Of a stretch of 64,000 nt of DNA, positions 1-9,575 are shown piece by piece. Position numbers and translations under genes: made by a program. Positions within the stretch are counted from its first letter, which is position 1. Every line of letters begins with the position of its first letter. The notes beneath the pieces are model-generated. The model was not told the origin of the DNA, made no database searches, and saw only the letters and a list, made by a program, of their open reading frames with translations. The stretch comes from Enterococcus pallens ATCC BAA-351 (GTDB lineage Bacteria > Bacillota > Bacilli > Lactobacillales > Enterococcaceae). The DNA is taken from NCBI RefSeq assembly GCF_000407485.1, contig NZ_ASWD01000002.1, positions 930,001-994,000 on the forward strand. The letters run 5' to 3'.

Positions 1-96
1 AAGCTGAAACTTGTATTTTCTCATCATAATACTCAACAAACGCTTTAACGTCCTGCCTGGACTGGATTTAGCAAATTTTCGATTATTCGGAATCAT
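1..96 (-). CDS. ABC exporter half-subunit, N-terminal fragment (cut by window edge)
   Basis: Only the first 32 codons are in the window; the frame is open from an ATG at 96 to base 1. The start lies inside the last codons of the neighbouring ABC exporter gene, with a 14-base overlap that implies translational coupling. An AAAGGA ribosome site is about 13 bases upstream. The peptide is a short basic arm followed by TLKRLLSIMMRKYKFQL, the kind of segment that precedes the first membrane helix of ABC-B exporters. Heterodimeric multidrug ABC exporters are usually encoded as such pairs, so this is most likely the partner subunit. The ATPase half is not visible, so the call rests on position and this short stretch. 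Confidence 0.6.
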   Translation of the reverse strand, partial: MIPNNRKFAKSSPGRTLKRLLSIMMRKYKFQL

Positions 97-1825
97 GGTC
101 ACCAAATCCTTTCTGTTGAGAATTAAAGACTTCTTGATAAATCTGGTTATTGGCCAACAACTCCTCGTGCGTTCCAACACCGTTTATCTTGCCGTCATCT
201 AAAACGATGATCCGATCCGCATCTTGAATCGAGCTAACCCGTTGGGAAATGATAAAGGTTGTGGTTCCTGGAATTGCTTGATTTAAACCATCACGAATTG
301 CCCGATCAGTTTTTGTATCTACCGCACTAGTTGAATCATCCAAAATTAAAATCTTAGGTTTCTTCAATAATGCGCGGGCAATTGTCAACCGCTGTTTCTG
401 TCCGCCAGAAACGTTATTCCCGCCTTGAGAGATCATAGTTTCGTACTTATCAGGAAACTCCTGGATAAACGGATCAGCCTGCGCAATTTTTGCGGCTGCC
501 TGAATTTCTTCTTCCGCCGCCTGTTCATTGCCCCAGCGCAGGTTTTCGTTAATCGTTCCACTGAATAGAACATTGTTTTGCAGAACCATTCCGACTTGAT
601 CCCGTAATGCTTCTAGGTCATAATCACGAACATCGTGTCCGCCAACCTCCACTCGTCCATGGGTTACATCGTAAAGCCTCGGAATCAGCTGAACCAAGCT
701 GGATTTCGAGCTTCCGGTTCCTCCAACAATCCCTACCACTTCCCCGGAAGGAATGGATAGATCAATATTTTCCAAAACCAGCTTTTCCATATCGTCTTGA
801 TAGCTGAAGCACACATCTTTAAATACAACTGAACCATCCGGTACTTCGGTCAATGCGACTTCATTGTTTTTCAAGTCGCTTTCTTCATCAATCACTGCAA
901 TAACCCGCTCAGCAGAGGTCCGGGCAATCATCAATTGAACAAAGGTCATAGACATCATCATTAAGCTCATTAGAATTTGCATAGTGTAGTTAAACATACT
1001 AACCAGCTCACCCGTTGTTAAAGAGCTTTGTTCAACAATCAATTCGGCACCTAGCCAAGAAATCAGCAGCATACAGGTATAAATAGCAATTTGCATTACC
1101 GGCATATTAAAAGCAACAATTCGTTGTGCTTTGGCAAAGTTGTTGTAAACCGCTTGAGAAACCTCGCCAAATTTTTCCTCTTCATGTTCTTCACGAATAT
1201 ATGATTTTACTACCCGAATCCCTTGAAGATTTTCTTGAACAACGTTGTTCAACCGGTCATAAGTGCGAAACACCTTCATAAAAATCGGATAAGCAAAATG
1301 AATAATCAAGCCTAAACCGATGCCCAATAAAGGAACAATAATCAAATAAATCATGGATAAACTACGGTTGATATGAAAGGCCATTATTAAAGAAAAAATC
1401 AAAATCAAGGGAGAACGAACGAGGATACGAATAATCATTTGGTATGCGTTCTGGATATTGGTTACATCCGTCGTCATACGCGTAATCAAACTAGAGCTGG
1501 AGAAACGGTCAATGTTGGAAAAGGAAAAGCCTTGAACCTTTTCAAACAAACGGTGCCGCAAATTCTTCGCAAACCCAGCGGAAGCAATTGCAGCCGTGCG
1601 CCCTCCCAGCGTTCCCATAAACAGTGCAAAAATAGCACACAGGAACAGCAGACCGCCATAGCGTAAAATCGTTGACTGATCACTTTTTTGAATTCCTTGG
1701 TCAATTAAACTTGCCATAATCAATGGCATGATAACATCCATCAATACTTCCCCCATTGTAAATAAAGGGGTCAACAAACTATCTTTCTTATATTCGCCGA
1801 CATTTGCCAGCAGCTTTTTCAGCAT
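83..1825 (-). CDS. ABC multidrug-type exporter, fused membrane and ATPase domains
   Basis: This is a 580-residue half-transporter of the ABC-B (MdlB/YheH-like) class, predicted to export hydrophobic compounds or peptides across the cytoplasmic membrane. The first ~310 residues carry about six hydrophobic helices. The ATPase domain follows, with Walker A GGTGSSKSS, the signature VSGGQKQR, Walker B ILILDDSTSAVD and a switch histidine region. Walker A has Ser where Gly is usual before Ser-Lys (GSSKSS), and the Walker B acidic residue is Asp (LDDST) rather than the catalytic Glu. That pattern suggests the degenerate ATP site of a heterodimer. The start is the ATG at 1825, with AAAGGA 8 bases upstream; longer frames lack a ribosome site. 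It overlaps the next exporter gene by 14 bases. The substrate is unknown. Confidence 0.85.
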   Translation of the reverse strand: MLKKLLANVGEYKKDSLLTPLFTMGEVLMDVIMPLIMASLIDQGIQKSDQSTILRYGGLLFLCAIFALFMGTLGGRTAAIASAGFAKNLRHRLFEKVQGFSFSNIDRFSSSSLITRMTTDVTNIQNAYQMIIRILVRSPLILIFSLIMAFHINRSLSMIYLIIVPLLGIGLGLIIHFAYPIFMKVFRTYDRLNNVVQENLQGIRVVKSYIREEHEEEKFGEVSQAVYNNFAKAQRIVAFNMPVMQIAIYTCMLLISWLGAELIVEQSSLTTGELVSMFNYTMQILMSLMMMSMTFVQLMIARTSAERVIAVIDEESDLKNNEVALTEVPDGSVVFKDVCFSYQDDMEKLVLENIDLSIPSGEVVGIVGGTGSSKSSLVQLIPRLYDVTHGRVEVGGHDVRDYDLEALRDQVGMVLQNNVLFSGTINENLRWGNEQAAEEEIQAAAKIAQADPFIQEFPDKYETMISQGGNNVSGGQKQRLTIARALLKKPKILILDDSTSAVDTKTDRAIRDGLNQAIPGTTTFIISQRVSSIQDADRIIVLDDGKINGVGTHEELLANNQIYQEVFNSQQKGFGDHDSE

Positions 1826-1943
1826 ACATTCACGTCCTTTCACTTCATTACCAGTATAAAAGTTTCTGGCAGGTATTCCTAATAATAGACTCACTTACTC
1901 AAAAGAAAAAGAGAGGCACGCCTCCCTTTTTCTTTCTCGATTA

Positions 1944-3404
1944 TTAACGAATCTGTTTAATCACTGAATTAACAATAGAAAAATCGACCTCGGTTAAAAA
2001 ATCATCTACAATTTGTAAATTAGAATAAGGATATTGCTTCAAGCTATAGTTGGAGATTACTAAATCATACACATCAAAAGCTTCCATCTTTTCCGGTGTT
2101 AAATGTAAAACAGATTCATCATACACCGTAATTTCCACCCGATAATAAAAACGGCTTTGGATCAATTCTGAGAGCATCTCACCATGCCGCCGACCAGAGT
2201 CGCTGACGATCAAAATTTTAACCTTTGGCGAGAGAACATCTAGATAATGCGCCAGCTGTCCCCATTCGATAAACAAACAACGCAATACTAAAAAGTAAAA
2301 CTGACTAAACCAGGGGAATGCCATTTCACGTTCTAAATCAATCAACTGCTGTTGAACCGTTCTTGCAAAATGAGGATAATAATGCTGAGCCGAACGACTG
2401 AAAAAAGCAGCCTCGTTGAAAAGCATGGCCCGAGAGTAGGGATAAATATAATATCCGCGGTAAATCCGCAACATTTTTTGCGTGAGGTGCTTTTGATTCA
2501 ATTCCTCCAATGGAATTTTGAAGGTAGAAACCAATTGCTCCAAGAAGCTCTCAATACCTGTACAAACCTGATCGTAGGTTTCTTTCTTGTTGGTGAGAAA
2601 GTAATCATAAAACAAGCTATGAATCACTTCCTGGTACCACGTTTTAGTTACTACGTAATCGGAATTTTCAACAGTTGCTTCTGCATAGGTATATAAATCC
2701 TTCAGCTTAGCTAGTATTTCCTCATCGGGTTCCTTAATCGTTGGGTTAGACATAATCAGGCCTTGCGAACAACGGATGATAATGATAGAAAGCAGGAAGC
2801 TATATTCCATTGTATCCCGGTCATTCATCATGATATCAAAAGCTTCACTGGAACGATGAACAAAGGTTATGATCTTGTCCTTCTCCAGATCAAAAGGCCA
2901 TTCACTCAATCCATACTTCTCGAGGAATAAATGAACATAGAAGATGCGAACCCAGCGTTCGTCGTCAGCAGTGATGCGAAACGGCTTGCGCTCCAATCGC
3001 AGTCCTCTTTTCTCCATGACATCATCAATCTGACGAACCATGCGATAAAAGGTCGCTTCACTAATATACAGCTCATTGATCCAATAATCAGCATCCTCAT
3101 TCGGGCGGAAAAAGACCCGCTCCAAAAATTGAAAGCTTTCTGACTCTTCCATAATGTCAGCAGCTAAGGGACGGATTTTGTTATGTAAGCTATCATCTAA
3201 TCGTATACCTTTAGTTCTTGAATATTCAATACCGATCTTATCTTGCCAGTCATGATTGATTGCCTCTATATCAGAAAGGATTGTTTTAGTGGAACAATCC
3301 AGCAAATCAGCCAGCAGTTGAGGGTCTTGCCAATCATAGAAATCCCTTAATATTCCAATGATCGACAATCGGCGTTGAATCGTCGTTTTTAATAGGTGCT
3401 TCAA
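1944..3404 (-). CDS. Mga-family transcriptional regulator
   Basis: A protein of about 486 residues that looks like the Mga/AtxA class of virulence and metabolism regulators in Gram-positives. The N-terminus has an HTH segment (LLDCSTKTILSDIEAI) and a second winged HTH near residues 100-135 (ISEATFYRMVRQIDD). A long helical PRD-like middle follows, then a C-terminal EIIB-like domain (KVKILIVSDSGRRHGEMLS). Family members can be tuned by PTS phosphorylation; I cannot tell whether the key histidines are present here. The preferred start is TTG 3404, because an AGGAGG sits 7 bases before it, whereas an ATG 24 bases upstream has no ribosome site. It stands alone between the ABC exporter pair and a non-coding gap. 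Its targets are unknown, although the adjacent exporter is a candidate. Confidence 0.75.
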   Translation of the reverse strand: MKHLLKTTIQRRLSIIGILRDFYDWQDPQLLADLLDCSTKTILSDIEAINHDWQDKIGIEYSRTKGIRLDDSLHNKIRPLAADIMEESESFQFLERVFFRPNEDADYWINELYISEATFYRMVRQIDDVMEKRGLRLERKPFRITADDERWVRIFYVHLFLEKYGLSEWPFDLEKDKIITFVHRSSEAFDIMMNDRDTMEYSFLLSIIIIRCSQGLIMSNPTIKEPDEEILAKLKDLYTYAEATVENSDYVVTKTWYQEVIHSLFYDYFLTNKKETYDQVCTGIESFLEQLVSTFKIPLEELNQKHLTQKMLRIYRGYYIYPYSRAMLFNEAAFFSRSAQHYYPHFARTVQQQLIDLEREMAFPWFSQFYFLVLRCLFIEWGQLAHYLDVLSPKVKILIVSDSGRRHGEMLSELIQSRFYYRVEITVYDESVLHLTPEKMEAFDVYDLVISNYSLKQYPYSNLQIVDDFLTEVDFSIVNSVIKQIR

Positions 3405-3483
3405 GGGAAGCCCTCCTCTGCTAATCATTACGTTGATTTGTTTTTTCTTTCGTTCACTAAAACATATAATCGAAAGAGCACAC

Positions 3484-3496
3484 AGGTATTATACCT
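3484..3496 (-). promoter_or_regulatory. -10 box embedded in a 13-base palindrome upstream of the Mga-like gene
   Basis: AGGTAT-T-ATACCT is a perfect palindrome at 3484-3496. On the minus strand it contains TATAAT (3488-3493), about 85 bases before the Mga-like start. The -35 region is poor, so the promoter may need an activator or be controlled by a protein bound to the palindrome. Autoregulation is an inference. Confidence 0.4.
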
Positions 3497-3610
3497 AAAA
3501 CAACTGTTTTTTTCTCGTATAAGCCATCAATTACAAACTTAAAAAAAACAAACATTTCAAATCAAATAATGGTTAAACAATCTTTTCTAGCAAAATTTGT
3601 TGTTAAAGTG

Positions 3611-3663
3611 CTAAAAACGAGAGAGTGAGTCATAAATCCATTGATTTACACGTTCACTCTCTC
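3611..3663 (-). terminator. Hairpin terminator candidate downstream of mazF
   Basis: A 10-base perfect stem (gagagagtga 3619-3628 / tcactctctc 3654-3663) encloses a second 6-base stem (taaatc 3633-3638 / gattta 3643-3648). On the minus strand it is followed by GTTTTTAGC. It lies 215 bases past the mazF stop, so it would end the acpS-alr-mazF transcript late. The rest of the 3429-3877 gap (about 450 bases) is AT-rich with no convincing gene. Confidence 0.5.
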
Positions 3664-3877
3664 ACTCTAAATAAATTAGCAGTATGCAAAGGCTGCTTAT
3701 ACGATAAATGATAAAATTTCGTGAATGACTGCTTTAACCGTCAAAACTGGACGCATTCTCCATGTCATCTACAGCTTCTTTTTGAGAAACTTGAGAGTAT
3801 CTAACATATAAGACTAACAGAAAAACGGCTCAACTGTCTACCTAATCCCACATTTTATTTTTATTATCTGAAAAAAT

Positions 3878-4258
3878 TTATGTATAATTTGGCTGGGCGG
3901 CAACAACTGAAGAAGATATCTCGATCCCCACACTAACCCGTAATGCCTCATCTACTGATTTCATCATTGCTTTATCAAGATGACAAACCTTTTCTTTTAA
4001 CCGTGATTTGTCTATGGTTCGAATCTGCTCCAACAAGATGACCGAATCCCTCTCAATCCCTGTTTTATTGGCATTGATACCAATGTGGGTGGGCAGCTTG
4101 GGTTTCGCCATTTTAGCTGTAATTGCTGCAACAATAATTGTTGGACTAAAATGGTTGCCTAAATTATTTTGGATCACTAAAACTGGACGGACACCACCTT
4201 GTTCTGATCCTACTACTGGAGATAAATCCGCAAAATAAATATCACCACGTTTAACCAT
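3878..4258 (-). CDS. mazF: MazF/NdoA-family mRNA interferase toxin
   Basis: A 126-residue PemK/MazF-fold endoribonuclease that would cut mRNA at short sequence motifs. The N-terminus [20 protein letters not shown] and the block VRPVLVIQN match Bacillus NdoA closely, and [19 protein letters not shown] is also conserved. It is about ten residues longer at the C-terminus than NdoA. The start has AGGAGG about 6 bases upstream and lies 10 bases after the alr stop, so it is co-transcribed with acpS-alr. In Bacillus the order is alr-mazE-mazF; here there is no room for an antitoxin between alr and mazF, and no MazE-like gene nearby. Either an unlinked antitoxin or another control must hold it in check. 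Confidence 0.9.
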   Translation of the reverse strand: MVKRGDIYFADLSPVVGSEQGGVRPVLVIQNNLGNHFSPTIIVAAITAKMAKPKLPTHIGINANKTGIERDSVILLEQIRTIDKSRLKEKVCHLDKAMMKSVDEALRVSVGIEISSSVVAAQPNYT

Positions 4259-4268
4259 GACACTCCTC

Positions 4269-5390
4269 CTACTCCTTATAAATTCGTGGCACTCTTTCTG
4301 AAATCATACAAGCTACTTCGTAATGAATGGTATCCAAATGGTCTGCAACCTCCTGCATCGTAATTTCTGCAGCACCACTTTTCCCGATCAACGTCACTTG
4401 AGTTCCCACTTTGTATTCATGGGGCAAGCGAATCATTAATTGATCCATACAAACACGACCGATAATTTCACAATAATTGCCATCTACCAAAACAGAAAAA
4501 CCTTGCATTTTTCTTAGCCAGCCATCGGCATAACCGATTGGAACAGTCCCTATCCATTCCCTTTCTGGCGTGATATAGGTTTCCCCATAACCTATCCCTT
4601 CTCCAGCGGGTAATTCTTTTACTTGGATTAACTCTGAAACAAGCTCCAATGCCGGACTTAATGGATATGCATCTGGTAAAGCATGACCAGATGGATTGAG
4701 TCCATACATGGCTACACCATAGCGGATCATATTCCCTGGAAACTCTTTATGCCACAATGCCGTCGCACTGTTGCTGGCATGAATATAACGCGGTTTTTCC
4801 TCCAACACATCCAGCATTTTCTTAAAACGCTGGTTCTGCTGCTCCCAATAACGCGTGTCTGGCTCGTCAGCGGTTGAGAAATGAGTAAACAGACCTTCCC
4901 ACAGCATATTCGGCGATCGCTGGATAAAGTCAGCAGCTTCCTTCACCTCTTCAGGAGTCAAAAAACCAATCCGCCCCATTCCAGTATCTGCCTTAATGTG
5001 AAGCTTTAATGGCAAATCCGAACCAATATCAGCAAGCATCTCCTGAGCTTCAATCAGCCACTGCTTTGTAGCAACGGTAATAGATAAATCATAATCCAAC
5101 ACTAACGACAAATAACTTGGAAAAACAACGCTCAAAATCAGAATGGGTTCTACAATCCCAACTTCTCGCAGCTCAATCGCCTCATCCAGGGTAGCTACAC
5201 AAAAACCAGCAGCACCGGCTGCTAATGCTGTCTGAGCAGTTGCAACTGCTCCATGACCATAGCCTTGTGCCTTTACCACAGCAAATAGCTCTACCTCTTC
5301 TGGCAGGCGCTCTATCTCTTGCTTTATGTTCTTCTCGATTGCTTTTCTATGTATAAGTGCTCTTGTTGGTCGATGATACGTTACAACCAC
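4269..5390 (-). CDS. alr: Alanine racemase
   Basis: A PLP enzyme of 373 residues that interconverts L- and D-alanine, supplying D-Ala for peptidoglycan and teichoic acids in the cytosol. The PLP lysine is in [11 protein letters not shown] near residue 40. The catalytic tyrosine region appears in the C-terminal beta domain (IGYGETY), and [13 protein letters not shown] and [10 protein letters not shown] are typical of Alr. Length is normal for the family. The start is a GTG with AAGGA 7 bases upstream; the gene begins 17 bases after acpS. Together with ddl and murF 4-5 kb upstream on the same strand it provides the D-Ala-D-Ala branch of wall synthesis. Confidence 0.95.
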   Translation of the reverse strand: MVVTYHRPTRALIHRKAIEKNIKQEIERLPEEVELFAVVKAQGYGHGAVATAQTALAAGAAGFCVATLDEAIELREVGIVEPILILSVVFPSYLSLVLDYDLSITVATKQWLIEAQEMLADIGSDLPLKLHIKADTGMGRIGFLTPEEVKEAADFIQRSPNMLWEGLFTHFSTADEPDTRYWEQQNQRFKKMLDVLEEKPRYIHASNSATALWHKEFPGNMIRYGVAMYGLNPSGHALPDAYPLSPALELVSELIQVKELPAGEGIGYGETYITPEREWIGTVPIGYADGWLRKMQGFSVLVDGNYCEIIGRVCMDQLMIRLPHEYKVGTQVTLIGKSGAAEITMQEVADHLDTIHYEVACMISERVPRIYKE

Positions 5391-5407
5391 GTAAAAATCC
5401 TTCTTTC

Positions 5408-5758
5408 CTATTCTTCTAATAATACTTGGGCAATAGCCAAAGTATCTGTATGGGTTAAGGTCACTAAAACTTTTCCCATGTGTGGAGACTTAGTAAACTG
5501 GGGAGCTCCGTTTTCATTACGAAGGATCTCTAGATCTTGAAAGCTTATTTCACCGATACCAGTACCCCAAGCCTTGGAAAAAGCTTCCTTACACGCATAC
5601 CGTCCTGCTAAAAATTCTACCTTGCGATGAGCAGAATGGCTAGTAAAAAGCGTTAACTCTTTTTCAGTCAATACTCGGGCTGCAAATTGCGGCTTGGCTT
5701 CGATGATTTTTGCCATCCGATCCAGTTCCACCGCATCTATGCCGATTCCTTTGATCAT
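5408..5758 (-). CDS. acpS: Holo-[acyl-carrier-protein] synthase
   Basis: A 116-residue phosphopantetheinyl transferase that moves the phosphopantetheine arm of CoA onto apo-ACP. It has the two AcpS signatures: GIGIDAVELDRM with the metal-binding Asp at the start, and GRYACKEAFSKAWGTGIG with the catalytic Glu in the middle. The start is the ATG at 5758 with AAAGGA 8 bases upstream; an upstream in-frame ATG has no such site. An extended -10 (TGGTAAAAT) lies about 30 bases before the start. It heads acpS-alr-mazF, the arrangement seen in enterococci and related Firmicutes. Confidence 0.93.
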   Translation of the reverse strand: MIKGIGIDAVELDRMAKIIEAKPQFAARVLTEKELTLFTSHSAHRKVEFLAGRYACKEAFSKAWGTGIGEISFQDLEILRNENGAPQFTKSPHMGKVLVTLTHTDTLAIAQVLLEE

Positions 5759-5782
5759 GCTTACATCCTTTCCATGTATCAC

Positions 5783-6224
5783 TACTATTTTACCAAAGTC
5801 TTCATCAAAATCTATTTATTTTTTTAAAAGAACGCTAAAAAAAGATAAAAAGACTTATGATCGCTGATATCAGTAGGTTACAGCCTCATCATGTCTTGGG
5901 TCAATAACGAGCAAAAACAGAAAAAAGGCGGTATATTGCTCTAAGTTACAAGATTCGGTTTTTAAAATTATTTTCCCTTATTACAAATATAATAGAATAT
6001 GAATGTTGTATCCAGCTATTTCTCATGCTTTTCCGACTATTATAAATGACTTTTCCATCATTTATTCTAATGTTCATTTGTCGATCACGTTTAGAATGTA
6101 TTATACCGTTTTGAGACCTTCATTAGTAAGAAAGAGTGCAAAACTTTTTTTACTTAAAAATAAGTAATTGTCTTTGCTTTAAAACGAGGATACAGGATTT
6201 TAACAGGTTATGCCCTTAGAAGTC
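5783..6224. other. Non-coding gap between acpS and cshA
   Basis: About 440 AT-rich bases with no gene I can support on either strand. A minus-strand TATAAT sits at 6100-6105 without a good -35, and the rest is low-complexity A/T runs. It may hold the distal promoter and leader of acpS-alr-mazF. Confidence 0.4.
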
Positions 6225-6260
6225 AAAAAAAAGAACAATCTGACTGGAATAGTCAGACTG
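6225..6260 (-). terminator. Terminator of cshA
   Basis: Minus-strand stem of about 10 pairs with one G-U (core TCTGACT 6239-6245 with AGTCAGA 6251-6257), a 5-base loop, then a run of eight T (complement of 6225-6232). It begins about 11 bases after the cshA stop. Confidence 0.8.
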
Positions 6261-6271
6261 CCCTTTGCTAA

Positions 6272-7804
6272 TTAGTCGTTCGAATTAGTACGAATTACAA
6301 AACCACGCTTTTTATCATTGCTGCGGTTGTTGGTCCGTTTTGATCCGCTGTAGTTTTTGTTCTTGTTTGAACGGTCACGATCGCGATCTTTCCGGTAGCC
6401 GCCTTCTTTGTTGCGGTTGCGGTTATTGTTGTTTCCACCACGTTTGCCGCCACGGTTAAAGCCGCCTTTTTTGTTTGAAGGCAATGGACGTTCTGGTGTG
6501 ATCTTCACTGGAACAGCATCAGAAGGATCTTTAGCGACTGTTTTCAATAGTAAAGCAGCCATTTCTTCCGCACTATAAGCTTCCAGCAAATCTCTTGCAG
6601 CTTCTGTGTACTTGTCTAAGCTTTCAGCACTGCCGTCTAATTCTTCATGAATTTGTTCAATTGCCGCACCTAATTGGCCTTTGAAGGCTTCTTTTTCGGT
6701 TGGCGGACGTAAAGGTGTCATGCGTTTTTTAGTCAAGTTTTCGATGACATGCAGATAGCCCATTTCATTTGGTGTAACAAAGGTTACTGACATTCCGCCT
6801 TTACCAGCACGGCCAGTACGACCAATTCGATGGACATAGCTTTCAGGATCTTGTGGGATATCGTAGTTGTATACGTGTGTTACGCCTGAGATATCTAATC
6901 CGCGAGCAGCAACATCGGTAGCAACTAAAATATCTAAGTCACCTTTTTTGAATGAACGCAAAACGCTCATCCGTTTTTGTTGTGACAAATCGCCATGAAT
7001 TCCTTCAGCTTTGTAGCCGCGGGCTTCTAAGCCGCGAGCCAATTCATCAACCCGACGCTTCGTACGACCAAAGACAATTGCTAACTCAGGAGTCTGTACA
7101 TCAAATAAGCGAGTCATAATATCGAATTTCTCAAAGTCTTTTGCACGAACATAATACTGATCAATTAAATCAGCAGTCATTTCTTTTGCTTTGATTCGCA
7201 CATGTTCTGGATTATTCATGAACTTGACGCCAATTTTCTTAATTGCATCTGGCATAGTAGCAGAGAACAACAGTGTTTGACGATTTTCAGGGACTTTGCT
7301 GATGATTTTTTCGATATCTTCTAAGAAGCCCATGTTCAGCATTTCATCGGCTTCATCTAAAACAAGTGTTTCAACTGTTTCAAGTTTTAGGGTGTGACGA
7401 TTGATATGGTCCAGCATACGTCCTGGTGTACCCACTACGATATGTGGACGGTCTTTCAAGCCGCGGATTTGGCGACCAATATCAGCACCACCATAGACAG
7501 CTTGAACCCGAATTTTTTTGTCGCGACCTAAACGGAATAATTCTTCTTGCGTTTGGATAGCTAGTTCACGGGTAGGTGCGATAACCAGGCCTTGTAGAAT
7601 TTGTTTCTTCGCATCAATCTTATTCAGCATTGGCAAGCCAAAAGCAGCTGTTTTACCTGTTCCTGTTTGTGCTTGACCAATCACATCTTTTCCTTCTAAA
7701 GCTAAAGGAATAGTTTGTTCCTGAATCGGAGTTGCTTCTTCAAAGCCGGCGCGTTCAATGGCTGCTAGTAGTTCTGGTGCTAACTGTAATTCTTTAAATT
7801 TCAA
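6272..7804 (-). CDS. cshA: DEAD-box RNA helicase CshA
   Basis: A 510-residue ATP-dependent RNA helicase, part of the RNA degradosome and cold adaptation in Firmicutes. Motifs in order: Q motif ([12 protein letters not shown]), [21 protein letters not shown], and [12 protein letters not shown]. After about residue 415 a low-complexity basic tail rich in Arg, Gly, Asn and Lys follows, as in other CshA proteins. The start is TTG 7804, placed by AGGAGG six bases upstream and by the family N-terminus LKFKELQL; the longer frame runs through the leader. It has its own leader of about 150 bases after the murF terminator, and ends in a strong terminator. Confidence 0.93.
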   Translation of the reverse strand: MKFKELQLAPELLAAIERAGFEEATPIQEQTIPLALEGKDVIGQAQTGTGKTAAFGLPMLNKIDAKKQILQGLVIAPTRELAIQTQEELFRLGRDKKIRVQAVYGGADIGRQIRGLKDRPHIVVGTPGRMLDHINRHTLKLETVETLVLDEADEMLNMGFLEDIEKIISKVPENRQTLLFSATMPDAIKKIGVKFMNNPEHVRIKAKEMTADLIDQYYVRAKDFEKFDIMTRLFDVQTPELAIVFGRTKRRVDELARGLEARGYKAEGIHGDLSQQKRMSVLRSFKKGDLDILVATDVAARGLDISGVTHVYNYDIPQDPESYVHRIGRTGRAGKGGMSVTFVTPNEMGYLHVIENLTKKRMTPLRPPTEKEAFKGQLGAAIEQIHEELDGSAESLDKYTEAARDLLEAYSAEEMAALLLKTVAKDPSDAVPVKITPERPLPSNKKGGFNRGGKRGGNNNNRNRNKEGGYRKDRDRDRSNKNKNYSGSKRTNNRSNDKKRGFVIRTNSND

Positions 7805-7954
7805 ATGATATCCTCCTAGTATATGTTGACTTATGTCAGGTGGAGCGTACAGGTCCTCGTATCTATCAATAATCTGCAACTGTCCCTTTTAGTTGCCGTT
7901 TATTGTGATACCACCGAAAAACCGCTCCTTGAAGTCAGGCGGAAGGAACATCTC

Positions 7955-7983
7955 TCAAAAAAAAGCCCGTTTTATGGGGCTTT
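7955..7983 (-). terminator. Terminator of murF
   Basis: Stem AAAGCCC / GGGCTTT (7962-7968 with 7977-7983) with an 8-base loop, followed on the minus strand by a run of eight T. It lies about 95 bases after the murF stop and separates it from the cshA leader. Confidence 0.8.
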
Positions 7984-8077
7984 CAATAATCTATTGGATG
8001 ACTCATTCAATCATTACTTCATTTCTCGGCAACAGCTTATTATAGCACATGAAACTATTTTCTGCAAGTTTCAATTC

Positions 8078-9433
8078 TTACGCTTGCAACTCTTCAATGA
8101 CTTCTATTAGTCCCATGCCATTGCTTCCTTTTAAAACAATGCTATCTTCAGGAAGCAGGTCGGCTTTGACCGCTTCAATTAATTTGGCTTTTTCCTCTTT
8201 AGCGAATGCTTGGACTAACAAGCGTGGATAACGGGTCGCAAGGATAGCGGCCAGATTCCTCATTTGTTCTCCATACAGATAGACTATTGCAAATTCTTGA
8301 TCATTCAAATGATTGAGCATATTTTGATGCAAAAGAGCAGTGTCTGGGCCGAGTTCCAGCATATCCGCTAAAACCGCTAATCGTCGGCCATTTGTAGGCA
8401 GCTTAGCAAAGGTATCTAGTACCAAGCTCATCGCGGTTGGATTAGCATTGTAAACATCGCTTAAAATATCAGCCCCGTTAGCCGCCTTCAGCCACTGTGT
8501 GCGATTTTGAGTTACTTCAACGTAAGCTAGTCCTTGATAAATTTCTTCATCAGATAAGCCGTACCAGCGTCCGATAGCCATAGCAATCAGTGCGTTTTTA
8601 ACGTTATATTTTCCCGGCATTGGTATTTGATAAGCCTTGCCATCCACAGTAAACAGCGTAGCTTCCCGCGATTCCGACATAATGGTTGCGGAAACGTCAC
8701 CCATTTGAATGCCAAAGGTTTCTTGCTTTTGTGAAAGGTTTTGCGTTCGCTCTGTTAATAATGGCTCATCTGCCGGAATCAGCAGCAGTCCATCTTCAAT
8801 CAAGCCTTTAGTAATTTCCAGCTTCGCTTCTGCTATTCCTGCTCGCGAACCTAGATTTTCAATATGGGCTTCGCCGATGATGGTAATTGCAGCCACATCC
8901 GGCTCAGCCAGCTCCGAAAGAACTTTGATTTCTCCGGCATGATCCATACCCATTTCTAAAATCAGCTTTTCTGTTCCTTCTGGCATATGTAAAATCGTAT
9001 AGGGCAAACCAATATCATTGTTGTAATTTCCTTGCGTTTTATAAGTTCTAAACTTTTGACGCAAAACAGCTTCAGTCATATCCTTCGTCGTCGTTTTACC
9101 ATTTGAGCCGGTAATAGCTATAACATCAGGATTTTCTTCCAACAAATAATAACTGGCTAATGCTTGAAAAGCTTTTAAAGTATTCGGTACTTTAATAGCG
9201 ACAATATTCTCTGGCGGTTGGACATTCTCATTGCTCCAAAGTGTTGCAACTGCACCATTTTCAATTGCTTTTTGAACAAACAAATGACCATCGGCATTGC
9301 CTTGTAATGGGACAAACAAATCCCCTGCTTTAATTTTACGCGAATCAAACTCAACTCCGGTGACAGTTACTTCTTCTGCACCGACTAATTCGCCTTGAAC
9401 GGCTCTATTGATGATCGTCGTTGTTAATTTCAT
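8078..9433 (-). CDS. murF: UDP-MurNAc-tripeptide--D-Ala-D-Ala ligase
   Basis: A 451-residue Mur ligase that adds D-Ala-D-Ala to the UDP-MurNAc-tripeptide in the cytosol, the last soluble step of peptidoglycan precursor synthesis. The N-terminal domain has GVEFDSRKIKAGDLFV. The central ATPase has ITGSNGKTTTKDM and the conserved NYNNDIGLPYT. The C-terminal domain has VYNANPTAM and LADMLELG. Length is normal. The start ATG has GGGAGGA 6-8 bases upstream. It follows ddl on the same strand, so the maker and user of the D-Ala dipeptide are neighbours, but a perfect hairpin with a T tract sits between them. Confidence 0.95.
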   Translation of the reverse strand: MKLTTTIINRAVQGELVGAEEVTVTGVEFDSRKIKAGDLFVPLQGNADGHLFVQKAIENGAVATLWSNENVQPPENIVAIKVPNTLKAFQALASYYLLEENPDVIAITGSNGKTTTKDMTEAVLRQKFRTYKTQGNYNNDIGLPYTILHMPEGTEKLILEMGMDHAGEIKVLSELAEPDVAAITIIGEAHIENLGSRAGIAEAKLEITKGLIEDGLLLIPADEPLLTERTQNLSQKQETFGIQMGDVSATIMSESREATLFTVDGKAYQIPMPGKYNVKNALIAMAIGRWYGLSDEEIYQGLAYVEVTQNRTQWLKAANGADILSDVYNANPTAMSLVLDTFAKLPTNGRRLAVLADMLELGPDTALLHQNMLNHLNDQEFAIVYLYGEQMRNLAAILATRYPRLLVQAFAKEEKAKLIEAVKADLLPEDSIVLKGSNGMGLIEVIEELQA

Positions 9434-9456
9434 GGTGTGTTCCTCCCATTTCTTGT

Positions 9457-9497
9457 CTAAAAAAAGAGTCTGGTCAACTACTTGCTCCAGACTCTTT
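9457..9497 (-). terminator. Hairpin terminator or attenuator between ddl and murF
   Basis: An 11-base perfect stem (AAAGAGTCTGG 9463-9473 with CCAGACTCTTT 9487-9497), 13-base loop, then on the minus strand a run of about seven T. It ends only about ten bases before the murF ribosome site, leaving no obvious room for a murF promoter after it. Confidence 0.75.
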
Positions 9498-9575
9498 CCC
9501 TAATAATAAGCGGTAATTAAAGAAGCATGTTGACAAGCCTGCATTGAATACTGTCTACTTCATTGTACCCGTCTT

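Noticed and set aside
83-1894. Longer N-terminus for the ABC exporter from 1894
   Set aside because: The extra 23 codons lack a ribosome site and do not look like an exporter N-terminus; AAAGGA fits ATG 1825.
4269-4540. A MazE antitoxin hidden in another frame at the end of alr
   Set aside because: No minus-strand frame of suitable length and start is open there besides alr itself.
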